A stretch of DNA of 64,000 nucleotides from Actinomyces sp. zg-332 (GTDB lineage Bacteria; Actinomycetota; Actinomycetes; Actinomycetales; Actinomycetaceae), in contig NZ_CP064951.1 in assembly GCF_011751945.2 (NCBI RefSeq), positions 930,001-994,000 on the forward strand, in the 5' to 3' direction. The translations under genes were made by a program, and so were the position numbers. Positions 48,760 through 58,087 of the stretch are shown here, one piece after another. The notes beneath the pieces were generated by a model that had not been told where the DNA came from, ran no database searches, and saw only the letters and a program-made list of their open reading frames with translations. The stretch's first letter is position 1. Every line of letters begins with the position of its first letter.

Positions 48760-49428
48760 TTAACTAACTTTATTAAAAGCATCTGTTCCATACAAAATTT
48801 GCATGCGAGATATTGGCCACATTACAGCAAATGCCTTACCAACAATATTATCAACAGAAACAGTACCACTGTAACCGTTATCTTGGTGATAACGAGAATC
48901 CCCTGAGTTATTCCTATTATCACCCATTACCCAAATACGATTTTTAGGAACTTTTACTTTGAAAGAAGTAGATGAAGCTACCGATTCCTTCAAATACTCT
49001 TCTTTAATAGGGACACCATTGACTAAAATAGGATGTCCTTTACCTTTGCATTCAACAGTGTCTCCACCAATAGCGATAGCTCTTTTTATTAGAAAAACAT
49101 CATTTGGAGCATATCCGAGATTCACCTTATAAAGTATAGACTCAAACCAGCCATTTGAACTGGCTCCTGCATGAGCAGACGAAACCCAGTTTCCTGGATC
49201 TTTAAACACAACTATATCTCCACGGTTTATATTTGAAAACCTAGTAGAGAGCTTATTTACAGCAATAGTGTCATTTATTTTCAAAGTATTTTCCATGGAG
49301 CCTGATGGAATATAAAAAGGCTGGAATACGAACGCACGAATTAGAACAGAAATGATTATTGCTAATACTACATAAAATAAAAGCTCTAAAATCGAAGACT
49401 TTTTCTTTTTATTTTTTCCCAATATCAT
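48760..49428 (-). CDS. lepB: signal peptidase I
   Basis: Membrane-bound serine protease that removes signal peptides after Sec export. From ATG 49428 it has 222 residues: a cytosolic basic start (KNKKKKSS), one membrane helix, the catalytic Ser in FYIPSGSMENTLKI, the catalytic Lys in FLIKRAIAIGGDTVEC, and GDNRNNSGDSRYH. The frame is open to 49482, but that ATG lies inside the rplS terminator stem, so the later start is preferred. Confidence 0.94.
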   Translation of the reverse strand: MILGKNKKKKSSILELLFYVVLAIIISVLIRAFVFQPFYIPSGSMENTLKINDTIAVNKLSTRFSNINRGDIVVFKDPGNWVSSAHAGASSNGWFESILYKVNLGYAPNDVFLIKRAIAIGGDTVECKGKGHPILVNGVPIKEEYLKESVASSTSFKVKVPKNRIWVMGDNRNNSGDSRYHQDNGYSGTVSVDNIVGKAFAVMWPISRMQILYGTDAFNKVS

Positions 49429-49463
49429 CACCACTCTAATCGTGTAATAAAAGTATATAAACA

Positions 49464-49487
49464 AAGAGATGCCTAACGGCATCTCTT
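49464..49487 (-). terminator. terminator after rplS
   Basis: 10-bp stem AAGAGATGCC / GGCATCTCTT with a TAAC loop, nine bases after the rplS stop; on the minus strand TGTTTATATAC follows. It separates rplS from lepB and probably leaves read-through. Confidence 0.82.
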
Positions 49488-49496
49488 AGCTTAAGG

Positions 49497-49853
49497 TTAT
49501 TTAGCTGACTTGTCACGCTTTTCACGGATCTTAGCAGCCTTACCACGTAGACCACGCAAGTAATATAGCTTTGCACGACGAACATCACCACGTGTTACAA
49601 GTTCAATCTTATCGATTGTTGGAGCGTGCAATGGGAATGTACGTTCAACTCCACAGCCAAATGAAATCTTGTGTACTGTGAATGTTTCACCAATACCATA
49701 TCCACGACGAGCAATAACAACACCCTGGAAAATCTGGATACGGTGACGCTGACCTTCGATAACCTTTACGTGAACCTTAACGGTATCACCTGCACGGAAC
49801 TTAGGAATGTCTGTACGTAAATTAGCTTTATCTACACAATCAAGTGTATGCAT
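49497..49853 (-). CDS. rplS: ribosomal protein bL19
   Basis: A 118-residue protein of the large subunit. Family text includes [57 protein letters not shown] and [32 protein letters not shown] precedes the ATG. The 166 bases to trmD hold a short hairpin GAAGT / ACTTC; a translational leader is possible but unproven. Confidence 0.97.
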   Translation of the reverse strand: MHTLDCVDKANLRTDIPKFRAGDTVKVHVKVIEGQRHRIQIFQGVVIARRGYGIGETFTVHKISFGCGVERTFPLHAPTIDKIELVTRGDVRRAKLYYLRGLRGKAAKIREKRDKSAK

Positions 49854-50019
49854 TATATCTACCTCTCGTAAGTGCCACAGGTCACATACGCAATCAGTGA
49901 AGTACTATGACTTCAAAACTTACATATAACTGTATTCATAATACCTTCATCCCCCATGGCAGATTTCAAGCAAAATACAGCAAAGATAATTATACTATAA
50001 AAAACTAAAATTTCTAAAA

Positions 50020-51495
50020 CTATTTAGCTAACTCATCTAATCCTAGAGCTAAAATATCCATTCTGCGTTCTTTATAAGCACTACCGCATTTTGTAAAACC
50101 TAAAGTCTTATAAAACTTAGTTGTAGCTTTATCTGAACTTAGAACATCACAAATAATATAACTTATGTTTTCTTTATCTTTATAATTCTTAATTACATAG
50201 TTACATAAAGCTTCTTTAACTCCACTATTATTATAGTTCTTATTACTATTAGTTAAATTTATGTAAGTAAAGTACTGTGAATCTGTTTTTAGAGATATAG
50301 ATTCTTTAGATTCAACAGCTTTTTTATAAGATTTCTTTACTTTATCGTCAATTTTCCTAGTTTCAGTTACAACAAGAGCAACTATTTTCCCATACTCTGC
50401 TTTATCGTTAGAAGAATCAACTTTCATATCTGCAAAAGCTTTAGTGTAACCAAAGCAGTCGCTCACAGGATAAGCTTTAGCAACAAAACAAGAATAATCT
50501 TCACTCTTTAAAAGCTCTGCTAATTGCTCAGGCGAACCAGTATTTCCTACACGTACACTAAGCTCACTGGAATTCATATAAACAAAACTCTCACCTAGAA
50601 AATCTATTATTTCCTCAATCTCACAGCAAGAGTCAACTTTCCTATAAGTCACATTTTCAAACACACCATTATCAGACAAAAGAATATTGTTTTTAGCTAA
50701 AACTTTTCTATCTTCTAAATCAAAAGCACTAGGATTCGTTTTAAAGACAATATCTGGACGATTCTTCAGAGTTTTTTCAATAGATTTATTGCGCCTAAAC
50801 CTAGAAATATTAGCGTGATTACCAGCCAGAAGAACAGGTGGCACATCTATATTTTTCCAACTAGCTGGACGTGTATAAACTGGATATTCTAACAGTCCAT
50901 CTTCGCAATGGCTCTCCTCAACTAATGATAAAGGATTTCCCATCATTGTAGGTATAAGGCGAGTAACAGCTTCTATAACAACTATGCTCGCCACTTCTCC
51001 ACCATTTAGAACATAGTCACCTATAGAAAACTCTTGGACAGTGAAATTTTCGTTTTCCAATGACTTATAGTGCTGATAAACCCTAGAGTCTATCCCCTCA
51101 TACCGACCACAAGCAAAAACAATTTGGTCAGCTTTAGAGAACTTTTCAGCCATTTTTTGACTAAATTGTTCCCCTGAAGGTGAAGGTATCAGTAACACTT
51201 TTTTGGTGTGAAGTGATTTTGTATCAGAAACAGTATCAGTATTTTTAGCAAGACAAGCTCTAGAATCAAAGCCTAAAATTTCGTCAATAGCTCTGCCCCA
51301 CACATCAGCTTTCATAACCATACCAGCACCTCCGCCAAAAGGAGTATCATCTACTGATAAATGCTTGCCCTCAGCCCAATGTCTAAGGTTATGAGAGGTG
51401 AAATTAACCAAGGACTTTTCCTGAGCTTTACCTAATAGAGATAAATCTAGTACATTGAAAAAATCTGGAAAAATTGAAATAGCATCAATACGCAT
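50020..51495 (-). CDS. trmD: tRNA (guanine37-N1)-methyltransferase fused to a GNAT-like domain
   Basis: Residues 1 to about 245 are TrmD, which methylates G37 of tRNAs: RIDAISIFPDFFNVLDLSLL, VDDTPFGGGAGMVMKADVW, VFACGRYEGIDSRV, FSIGDYVLNGGEVASIVVIE, and FRRNKSIEKTLKNRPD at the end. An extra 245 residues follow in the same frame. Their C-terminus (TTKFYKTLGFTKCGSAYKER) looks like the last motif of GNAT acetyltransferases, and the part before it has the length of one GNAT domain, though the acetyl-CoA loop is not obvious. AGGGAACAGT precedes the ATG. It follows rimM with a 196-base gap. Confidence 0.9.
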   Translation of the reverse strand: MRIDAISIFPDFFNVLDLSLLGKAQEKSLVNFTSHNLRHWAEGKHLSVDDTPFGGGAGMVMKADVWGRAIDEILGFDSRACLAKNTDTVSDTKSLHTKKVLLIPSPSGEQFSQKMAEKFSKADQIVFACGRYEGIDSRVYQHYKSLENENFTVQEFSIGDYVLNGGEVASIVVIEAVTRLIPTMMGNPLSLVEESHCEDGLLEYPVYTRPASWKNIDVPPVLLAGNHANISRFRRNKSIEKTLKNRPDIVFKTNPSAFDLEDRKVLAKNNILLSDNGVFENVTYRKVDSCCEIEEIIDFLGESFVYMNSSELSVRVGNTGSPEQLAELLKSEDYSCFVAKAYPVSDCFGYTKAFADMKVDSSNDKAEYGKIVALVVTETRKIDDKVKKSYKKAVESKESISLKTDSQYFTYINLTNSNKNYNNSGVKEALCNYVIKNYKDKENISYIICDVLSSDKATTKFYKTLGFTKCGSAYKERRMDILALGLDELAK

Positions 51496-51691
51496 ACTGT
51501 TCCCTAATGTGACTTCACCTAATCTTTATAAACTTGATGGGTATCAAACTCTTATATTTACTATATTACTTGATAAGCCTATATTTTACGCCAAGAAATA
51601 AAAAATAACTACGAATGCTTAACAACCTATACCCACATTATTTTTTACCAGTATATAAGTCTTTACCAAAATAAAAAGCAAAATAGAAGGC

Positions 51692-52303
51692 TTAATTAGA
51701 TGGAAATAGTCCTCCGGGAGGATCAACAAGAACATATTCGTCCTCCAAATTTACTTCCACAACTAATTCGTATACAAATGGCAGTAAGACATCTTCGATA
51801 TCAGCTTTTTCACCGTCACTGCCCTGCTCTTTCACTAATTCAGCTTCATTACCTTCAAGAAAAATAGACTCATTATTTTGTTCATCAGCGTCTTCTGAAG
51901 AATTTATAGATGGCTCAATAACTAATAAATCTTGAGCTTTACCTAAAAGCATATCTTTAACTACACCGAGATAGTTATCATCGAGATCATATACTTTCAA
52001 GCCTCTAAGTTCATGCGGGTAAAATGAATCTTCCTCTTCTTCCACATCTTTACTATCTACATATAGCTTTGTAAAACACATTTTTTCAGCCATAGTACGA
52101 TCGTTGATTTCTTGAAAAGATAGGAAAAATTTATTATTACTTACTCTAAAACCTCTAACAGTTAGTACTGGAAAGTCTGCATTATTAGTCTGAATTTTAT
52201 TTCCTTTAACAAAACGTTCGCTAGGGTTATCAGTACGAATATCAACTTTTAGTTCTCCACGCAAACCATGTGCAGATCCTAAAATTCCAGTTAGTAGTTG
52301 CAT
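51692..52303 (-). CDS. rimM: 16S rRNA maturation factor RimM
   Basis: Helps assemble the 30S head. The 203-residue protein starts QLLTGILGSAHGLRGELKVD and contains FYPHELRGLKVYDLDDNYLG and the C-terminal PRC-barrel part LPFVYELVVEVNLEDEYVLV. An acidic insert of about 45 residues (for example SSEDADEQNNES) lies in the PRC-barrel region. GAGGAAAAT precedes the ATG. It sits between khpA and trmD. Confidence 0.94.
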   Translation of the reverse strand: MQLLTGILGSAHGLRGELKVDIRTDNPSERFVKGNKIQTNNADFPVLTVRGFRVSNNKFFLSFQEINDRTMAEKMCFTKLYVDSKDVEEEEDSFYPHELRGLKVYDLDDNYLGVVKDMLLGKAQDLLVIEPSINSSEDADEQNNESIFLEGNEAELVKEQGSDGEKADIEDVLLPFVYELVVEVNLEDEYVLVDPPGGLFPSN

Positions 52304-52408
52304 ATTTTCCTCAATAAGAATTATTCGTATATTTTTCTTAAAAACATCTTAAGTTACACACTGTTAATAACTAATAATCTATGTTTTAATAAAATAATTT
52401 ATATGAAA

Positions 52409-52437
52409 TAGACCCACTCCTAACTAGAGTGGGTCTA
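52409..52437 (-). terminator. terminator after khpA
   Basis: Perfect 9-bp stem GACCCACTC / GAGTGGGTC (extended by TA/TA) with a 7-base loop and a T/A run on the minus strand, 13 bases after the khpA stop. Confidence 0.9.
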
Positions 52438-52449
52438 TCCGAAGTATTT

Positions 52450-52683
52450 TTAGTGTAAATCTATTACATCAATGCGGACATGACCGCTTGATGGAATAGC
52501 ACCAATCACTGTTCGTAGAGCACGTGCAGTACGACCAGATCTGCCGATTACTCGACCTAAATCGTTAGGATTCACCCTAACTTCAAGCAACTCCCCACGA
52601 CGCATTTGCTTTGAAGTAACTCGTACGTCATCTGGGTTATCTACAATTCCTCGAACAAGGTGTTCTAACGCTTCAGCGAGCAT
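52450..52683 (-). CDS. khpA: KH-domain RNA-binding protein KhpA
   Basis: A 77-residue KH-domain protein with ALEHLVRGIVDNPDDVRV, VRVNPNDLGRVIGRSGRTAR (the GxxG loop) and ALRTVIGA. In other bacteria it binds many RNAs and works with KhpB. It begins two bases after the rpsP stop. Confidence 0.94.
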   Translation of the reverse strand: MLAEALEHLVRGIVDNPDDVRVTSKQMRRGELLEVRVNPNDLGRVIGRSGRTARALRTVIGAIPSSGHVRIDVIDLH

Positions 52684-52685
52684 GA

Positions 52686-53168
52686 TTATGCTTCCTCTTC
52701 AGGTGTTGCTTCTTCAGCAACAGGTTCTTCGGCTGGTGTTTCTTCAGCTACTTCTTCAGCTTGTGCTGTTTCTTCAGCCTTTGCAGCCTCTTCAGCAGCA
52801 GCTTTAGCAGCTTTTAACTTCTCAGCTTCATCTGAAACAGCTTTAACTGCTTCTTCAGCAGCAGTAGCACTACATACTTTTTCCTTGACTTTCAAAGAAC
52901 CTTCAGTGTTCTTAGCACCTTTGAACTTTGCCCAGTCACCTGTAATGCCTAGAAGTCTGCGTACCTGATCTGATGGCTGAGCACCCACACCCAACCAATA
53001 CTGTACACGTTCTGAGTTGACATCGATTATTGAAGGATTTGGCATTGGATCATACTTACCGACTTCTTCAATTACACGACCGTCACGCTTCTTGCGACTG
53101 TCAACTACAACTACACGATAAAATGGTGCACGGATTTTACCCATGCGCTTCAAACGAATACGAACTGC
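52686..53168 (-). CDS. rpsP: ribosomal protein bS16 with a long Ala/Glu-rich tail
   Basis: The N-terminal 80 residues are S16: [38 protein letters not shown] and [19 protein letters not shown]. The remaining 80 residues are a low-complexity tail of Ala, Glu, Lys and Val ([20 protein letters not shown]), as seen in several Actinobacteria. The family start is a GTG at 53168, with AGGAG nine bases upstream; the 16 extra codons to 53216 contain that site. Confidence 0.93.
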   Translation of the reverse strand, partial: AVRIRLKRMGKIRAPFYRVVVVDSRKKRDGRVIEEVGKYDPMPNPSIIDVNSERVQYWLGVGAQPSDQVRRLLGITGDWAKFKGAKNTEGSLKVKEKVCSATAAEEAVKAVSDEAEKLKAAKAAAEEAAKAEETAQAEEVAEETPAEEPVAEEATPEEEA

Positions 53169-53255
53169 CACTTTGGCGCTCTCCTGATCATAAATAGATT
53201 TGACTAAAAGCTTCAACGGTGGGTCACGTTTCCGCTGTTAGTTCACGGACACAGT

Positions 53256-53285
53256 TTTTACAGAAATGAGAGGGTTTCTGTAAAA
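53256..53285 (-). promoter_or_regulatory. leader hairpin upstream of rpsP
   Basis: Perfect 11-bp inverted repeat TTTTACAGAAA / TTTCTGTAAAA with an 8-base loop, about 90 bases before the rpsP start. It could be a terminator of upstream transcription or a leader structure. On the minus strand it is followed by ACTGTGTCCG, so there is no T run beyond the stem. Confidence 0.55.
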
Positions 53286-53458
53286 CCGAGTACAGTTTAG
53301 AATTATCCACATTTTTCGTTGTTTTTTCAAGTAGAAACATGGATTTTATAAATCTTTAAAAAAGATGAAACAAAATGTTTATTTCTCTTCTAAAATCTAA
53401 GTATTATTTCTACAAATACCAACCGTTATCTTATAGGCAAATATAGTAAACAATATCG

Positions 53459-54544
53459 TTATACTTTTTTACCACGTAACAAAACTAATTCAGGGGATTT
53501 TAACACACTTATATCTTCACGAGGATCTCTACTGTAAATAACTAAGTCAGCTCCTGAATAATCTTCTAACGTGCTAATTCCTAGAAATTTTCTTGCTTCA
53601 AAAACAGCAAAATTTATAACTTCTTTAGTCGGTATTCCAGCTTTTACCCAAAGAGCAAGCTCATCAGAAATTAAGCCGTGAGAAATACTTCCACCAGCAT
53701 CGCTACCAGGTAAAAGTAAAACTTTTTCTTCATACATTTGTATTAGCTGCGAATACCTATTTTCATAGTACTCAGCCATAGTTTTCTCATATAAAGGATA
53801 TTTACCATGAGCTTTTTTAGCGAAATCTAAAAAGTTTTCTCTCTGTAACATAGTAGGAATAACTGGAATTTTTTCTATAGCACACTCTTGCATATGCTCT
53901 TTGCGTAAACCGTTGCCATGCTCAATAGTATCTACGCCACACTCGATCAAATCTTCTGCTGCCTGAGTACCAAAGCTATGTGCCATCACTCTCACTCCCA
54001 TTTCGTGAGCAGCAGTTATGGCCTCTTTTAAAACACTCTTCGACCATAATGGCTTAATATCAGAAAAAGCACCATCTGAACGATCAATCCAGTCAGCTAC
54101 AATTTTCACCCAATGGTTAGTGCGATAAGCTTGGTAAACAACTTCTTTTACAAGGTCAGACTCATTTTCAAGTTCAACAGCAAAATCTTTTATGTATCTT
54201 TTAGTTTTAGCAATGTGGTTTCCAGCTGTAAATACTACTGGCATATCGGTTCGAGTTTTAAACCATTCGTTGTTGAGCCTCGACCCTCCATCACGTATAG
54301 CTAAAACTCCTGAGTCCATATTTATTTGAGCTTGTTTTTGAGCAGTGGCAATTGATGTAGCACCTTTTTCAGACATACCTAGATGACAATGCATATCAAC
54401 TAGCCCTGGGAAAATAAATCCTTCAAATTCCTTATAGCTTGTTCCTGTTTTAGGAGTATAACTAATCAAACCGTTATTTACCCAAACTTCTTTCTTGTCC
54501 CCGCTAGGAGTTATGACACTACCATGCAAATACCAGTTACGCAT
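53459..54544 (-). CDS. amidohydrolase superfamily protein
   Basis: A 361-residue metal-dependent hydrolase. Visible metal-site motifs are GLVDMHCHLGMS (His-x-His), VRVMAHSFGTQAAED, VDTIEHGNGLR and LLPGSDAGGSISHG with the final Asp. The substrate is unknown. In M. tuberculosis an amidohydrolase gene (Rv2915c) occupies the same place next to ffh. The ATG overlaps the ffh stop (TAATG). Confidence 0.88.
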   Translation of the reverse strand: MRNWYLHGSVITPSGDKKEVWVNNGLISYTPKTGTSYKEFEGFIFPGLVDMHCHLGMSEKGATSIATAQKQAQINMDSGVLAIRDGGSRLNNEWFKTRTDMPVVFTAGNHIAKTKRYIKDFAVELENESDLVKEVVYQAYRTNHWVKIVADWIDRSDGAFSDIKPLWSKSVLKEAITAAHEMGVRVMAHSFGTQAAEDLIECGVDTIEHGNGLRKEHMQECAIEKIPVIPTMLQRENFLDFAKKAHGKYPLYEKTMAEYYENRYSQLIQMYEEKVLLLPGSDAGGSISHGLISDELALWVKAGIPTKEVINFAVFEARKFLGISTLEDYSGADLVIYSRDPREDISVLKSPELVLLRGKKV

Positions 54545-56121
54545 TAGAACCTACCAAGCATACGTTTTATATCATCTGGAATATCATCCATTGTAGGAGG
54601 CTGAACCTGCGGCTTTTCAAACGCACTACCACTTTCAGTAATATTTTGTTTCTTCAGTAGCGCTTCTTTTTCTTGCTGAGCTCGCTTAGCTGGATTACCA
54701 GATTTACCTTTTTTATTCTTACCTTTTTTGTTTTTAGTAGGAGCAATTCTGCCTTTAGATTTTTTACCCATACCAGGCAAAGAACCCATACCACCTATAC
54801 CATTCATATTTGGTATACCTTGTCCCCTACTCATTGCAGCCATCATTGTTTTGGCTTGTTCAAAGCGTTGCACTAGTGAGTTAATTTCAGCAACGCTTGT
54901 TCCTGAGCCCTTTGCAATTCTGGCACGGCGAGAACCATTCAAAATCTTCAAATCTGCACGTTCTTGTGGAGTCATGGAACGCACAATCGCTTCAATGCGA
55001 TCTATTTCTTTTTCATCAAAGTTATCTAGTTGATCACGTATTTTTCCAACGCCAGGTAGCATTCCTAGCATTTTCTTCATAGACCCTAATTTTCTTATCT
55101 GAGCTAGTTGGTCTAAGAAATCTTCGAGAGTAAATTCTCCACTTGCTAACTTATTAGCAGCTTTTTCAGCTTGCTCGTTATCAAAAACTTTTTCAGCTTG
55201 CTCAATTAAAGTTAGAATATCACCCATATCTAGGATACGAGAAGCCATTCGGTCAGCATGGAAGCGTTCGAAATCATTTATTCCTTCACCAGTTGAAGCA
55301 AAAAGTACAGGTGCTCCTGTAACTCCTCTAACTGATAGAGCAGCACCACCTCTAGCATCACCGTCAAGTTTTGAAAGTACTACACCGGTAAAACCGACAC
55401 CGTCTCTAAACGCTATAGAAGTATTTACAGCATCTTGACCGACCATCGCATCAAGCACGAATATTATTTCATCAGGAGATACCACGTCGCGTATATCCCT
55501 AGCTTGTTGCATCATTTCTTCGTCAATACCAAGTCGTCCTGCTGTGTCAATGATTACAAGATCATAACCATTTTCTTCAGCAAATTTTATGCTGTCCCTA
55601 GCAACTTTTACAGGATCACCAACTCCGTTTCCAGGCTCTGGAGCAAAAATATCTACCTCAGCACGCTCAGCCATTACTTGTAACTGTGTAACAGCATTAG
55701 GCCTTTGTAAGTCACACGCGACCAGAAGTACTTTCTTTCCTTCTTGTCTCATCCACTTGGATAGTTTTCCAGCCAAAGTGGTTTTACCAGCGCCTTGTAA
55801 ACCGGCAAGCATAAAAATACTTACACCATGGTCTTTAAAATTCAGTTCCCTAGTTGCTCCACCAAGGGTTTCAATAAGTTCTTCGTTGACAATTTTTATA
55901 ACTTGTTGGCCTGGTTGTAAAGCTTTAGATTGAGTAGCTCCATAGGCTTTTTCTCGAACTCTAGATGTAAAATCACGTACAACAGGTAAAGCAACGTCGG
56001 CTTCTAGCAAAGCTCTTCTAATTTCAGATACGGTGTTATCAACGTCAGCTTGAGTTAAAACACCTTTTCCTCTTAGTTGTTTAAAAGATGATCGCAATCT
56101 ATCTGAAAGGTTATTAAACAA
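54544..56121 (-). CDS. ffh: signal recognition particle protein Ffh
   Basis: The SRP GTPase that binds signal sequences and 4.5S RNA. The 525-residue protein has the N domain LSDRLRSSFKQLRGKGVLTQ, the G domain with LAGLQGAGKTTLAGKLSKWM, VIIDTAGRLGIDEEMMQQ and VLSKLDGDARGGAALSVRG, and a Met-rich M domain (MKKMLGMLPGVGKIRDQ, GSRRARIAKGSGTSVAEIN). A basic Gly/Lys tail follows. The start is TTG at 56121. It lies 50 bases after ftsY. Confidence 0.97.
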   Translation of the reverse strand: MFNNLSDRLRSSFKQLRGKGVLTQADVDNTVSEIRRALLEADVALPVVRDFTSRVREKAYGATQSKALQPGQQVIKIVNEELIETLGGATRELNFKDHGVSIFMLAGLQGAGKTTLAGKLSKWMRQEGKKVLLVACDLQRPNAVTQLQVMAERAEVDIFAPEPGNGVGDPVKVARDSIKFAEENGYDLVIIDTAGRLGIDEEMMQQARDIRDVVSPDEIIFVLDAMVGQDAVNTSIAFRDGVGFTGVVLSKLDGDARGGAALSVRGVTGAPVLFASTGEGINDFERFHADRMASRILDMGDILTLIEQAEKVFDNEQAEKAANKLASGEFTLEDFLDQLAQIRKLGSMKKMLGMLPGVGKIRDQLDNFDEKEIDRIEAIVRSMTPQERADLKILNGSRRARIAKGSGTSVAEINSLVQRFEQAKTMMAAMSRGQGIPNMNGIGGMGSLPGMGKKSKGRIAPTKNKKGKNKKGKSGNPAKRAQQEKEALLKKQNITESGSAFEKPQVQPPTMDDIPDDIKRMLGRF

Positions 56122-56171
56122 TTTTGCCTACCTATTTTATGATCCTACTTCTTCTATATATTTTATATTAT

Positions 56172-57518
56172 TTATGAAAGTAATGCTTTTACGAAACCTT
56201 GTGGGTCAAATGGAGCTAAATCATCCATTCCCTCACCTAGTCCCACAAATTTGACAGGTACCCCTAGTGCTTTTTGTACAGATACAACAATTCCACCCTT
56301 AGCAGTTCCGTCTAATTTTGTTAAAACTATACCAGTTACATCAGCTACTTGAGCAAAAACTTCAGCTTGTTTCATACCATTTTGACCAGTTGTTGCATCT
56401 AAGACTAGCAGAGTTTCACTAACTTGAACTTCTTTTGACATAACTCGCTTTATCTTGCCCAGTTCATCCATCAAGTCTTTCTTATTCTGTAAACGTCCAG
56501 CAGTGTCAACAATAACCACATCAATATTGCTTTCGCTAGCTTGTTTTACAGCATCAAAAGCAACAGAGGCAGGGTCTGCCCCTTCTTTATCAGAAGTGAC
56601 AATCCCAACTCCTGTACGATCTGCCCAAGTTTTTAGTTGCTCACTTGCAGCTGCTCTAAATGTATCAGCAGCCCCTAGCAAAACGCTCTTGTCCTCAGCA
56701 ACTAGTATTCGTGCAAGTTTTCCAGCAGTTGTGGTTTTACCTACACCGTTTACACCTACCATAATTATAGATGCTGGTTTCTTGTTTCCGTTTTCATCTA
56801 TAATGTTTTCAACTTTCAGTGTTCTGTCCATTGTAGGGTCTACTAAGTCTAAAAGTTCTTCATGTAAAATTTCTTTTACTCGTTCAACACTAGTAGCGTT
56901 TTCAACTTTAACTCTTTTACGCAAAGACTCCAGTAAAGCCATTGTTGAGTCTATGCCTAAATCAGCCATTAGTAAGGTATCTTCTATTTCTTCCCAGTCA
57001 GCTTCACTAATATTATCTTTACTTAGTAAATTCAAAATAGTCATACCGAAAGAGCCACTTTGTGCAAGCTTAGAACGCAATCGTGTCATTCTTGAAGTTA
57101 GCGATTCTGGTTTTTGAATTTCAACGCTTTTTTCTTCTTCTACTTCTTCTTTAGTATCTTTTTCTGCTTCTTTAGAAGCTGGTACATCTTGTTTTTCTTC
57201 TTCAAGATTTTCTTCTACAAGCTCTTCAGCTTCTTTTTCTTGTTCTACAGCTTCATTTACGCTTACATACTCTTCAGAATAATTTTCAGCATTTTTGTCT
57301 AGTTGAGGATTTATATCAGAGTCTTCAGGCAAGGTATGTGGTTGCGAATGAAAAATGTCTTCAGATTTTTCTTCTAGTAGAGGTGAAAGCTCACTTGAAT
57401 TTTCTTGTTGTTGCAAAGCATTTTTATTAGAATTTTTGCTCTTATATAATAAAACACCAACAATTATGAGCACTAATACAACTAAAGCACTTACAATCAG
57501 AACTATATTAGAATTCAT
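56172..57518 (-). CDS. ftsY: signal recognition particle receptor FtsY
   Basis: Membrane receptor for SRP. One N-terminal helix (IVLIVSALVVLVLIIVGVLL) is followed by about 110 acidic residues, then the NG domain: TILNLLSKDNISEADWEEIE, VGVNGVGKTTTAGKLARIL, LLGAADTFRAAASEQLKTW, VIVDTAGRLQNKKDLMDELG and VLTKLDGTAKGGIVVSV. AGGAA lies nine bases before the ATG at 57518; a GTG at 57527 is open in frame. Confidence 0.97.
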   Translation of the reverse strand: MNSNIVLIVSALVVLVLIIVGVLLYKSKNSNKNALQQQENSSELSPLLEEKSEDIFHSQPHTLPEDSDINPQLDKNAENYSEEYVSVNEAVEQEKEAEELVEENLEEEKQDVPASKEAEKDTKEEVEEEKSVEIQKPESLTSRMTRLRSKLAQSGSFGMTILNLLSKDNISEADWEEIEDTLLMADLGIDSTMALLESLRKRVKVENATSVERVKEILHEELLDLVDPTMDRTLKVENIIDENGNKKPASIIMVGVNGVGKTTTAGKLARILVAEDKSVLLGAADTFRAAASEQLKTWADRTGVGIVTSDKEGADPASVAFDAVKQASESNIDVVIVDTAGRLQNKKDLMDELGKIKRVMSKEVQVSETLLVLDATTGQNGMKQAEVFAQVADVTGIVLTKLDGTAKGGIVVSVQKALGVPVKFVGLGEGMDDLAPFDPQGFVKALLS

Positions 57519-57543
57519 CACTTTCACTTCCTAAGCAACATAC

Positions 57544-57756
57544 CTATTTTATGTTTATAATTTCATCAAATCTTACTTGCTTTATACGGTTTTTTGAAAC
57601 TTTATTTTTCTTAGATTTCTTATTAAACCCGCTCTTATACCAAAGTTTTAAACTAAAATCTGGTTGAATTTTAAGTACATATAGATATAGACACAACGAT
57701 TGTATTGCAACCATTGTCAGCATCATGACCATGGTAAGAATTATGTAAATACCCAT
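57544..57756 (-). CDS. short single-helix membrane protein of unknown function
   Basis: A 70-residue protein with one strong helix (YIILTMVMMLTMVAIQSLCL, residues 4-27) and a basic tail (NKKSKKNKVSKNR). AAGGAAAA precedes the ATG at 57756 at good spacing, which supports translation. I do not recognise a family. It lies 25 bases upstream of ftsY on the same strand and could be the first gene of the ftsY-ffh transcript. Confidence 0.55.
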   Translation of the reverse strand: MGIYIILTMVMMLTMVAIQSLCLYLYVLKIQPDFSLKLWYKSGFNKKSKKNKVSKNRIKQVRFDEIINIK

Positions 57757-58034
57757 TTTTCCTTGCCATCAAGTTATTTTACTCATACATTATTGAAAGA
57801 ACGCGCTTTCATTTTCTTATTCAAAGATACCATATATTCTTATTCTCAGATACTGTAATAAGTGCAGAAATAAAGCATAAATATTCCAGTTTTATATACA
57901 TATACTATAGGAGCATTACAGCTTTTATTTATACTTTACCTAAAATAATTTATATTACTTTCATCAATAGTTACTAATATTTTTCTGTTTCTGTAAAACA
58001 GTATTTATTGATAAGTAGATAATAAAAAATAAAA
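57757..58034. other. intergenic stretch, nothing recognised
   Basis: About 280 bases between the small membrane protein and the protease terminator. I see AT-rich DNA, a short CTGTTT / AAACAG repeat at 57987-58002 and no coding frame. It must contain the promoter of the ftsY block. Confidence 0.45.
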
Positions 58035-58070
58035 GTGGCTAAGATTGTAAAAGTATTCAAAATCTTAGCC
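58035..58070 (-). terminator. terminator after the protease gene
   Basis: Perfect 10-bp stem TGGCTAAGAT / ATCTTAGCCA with a 16-base loop and ACTTTTATTTTTT following on the minus strand, 17 bases beyond the stop codon. Confidence 0.9.
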
Positions 58071-58087
58071 ATTTTCTTATAGAGTTT

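Noticed and set aside
49429-49482. Longer LepB start at 49482 with an extra hydrophobic N-terminus
   Set aside because: The ATG lies inside the rplS terminator stem and the extension is not part of signal peptidase I, so the ATG at 49428 is used.
56455-57117. 220-codon plus-strand frame opposite ftsY
   Set aside because: It is fully antisense to the conserved FtsY NG domain, and its Ser/Ala-rich composition is that of a shadow frame.
57114-57302. Plus-strand frame rich in Phe opposite the acidic part of ftsY
   Set aside because: It is the complement of Glu-rich codons in the acidic linker of FtsY and is an artefact of composition.
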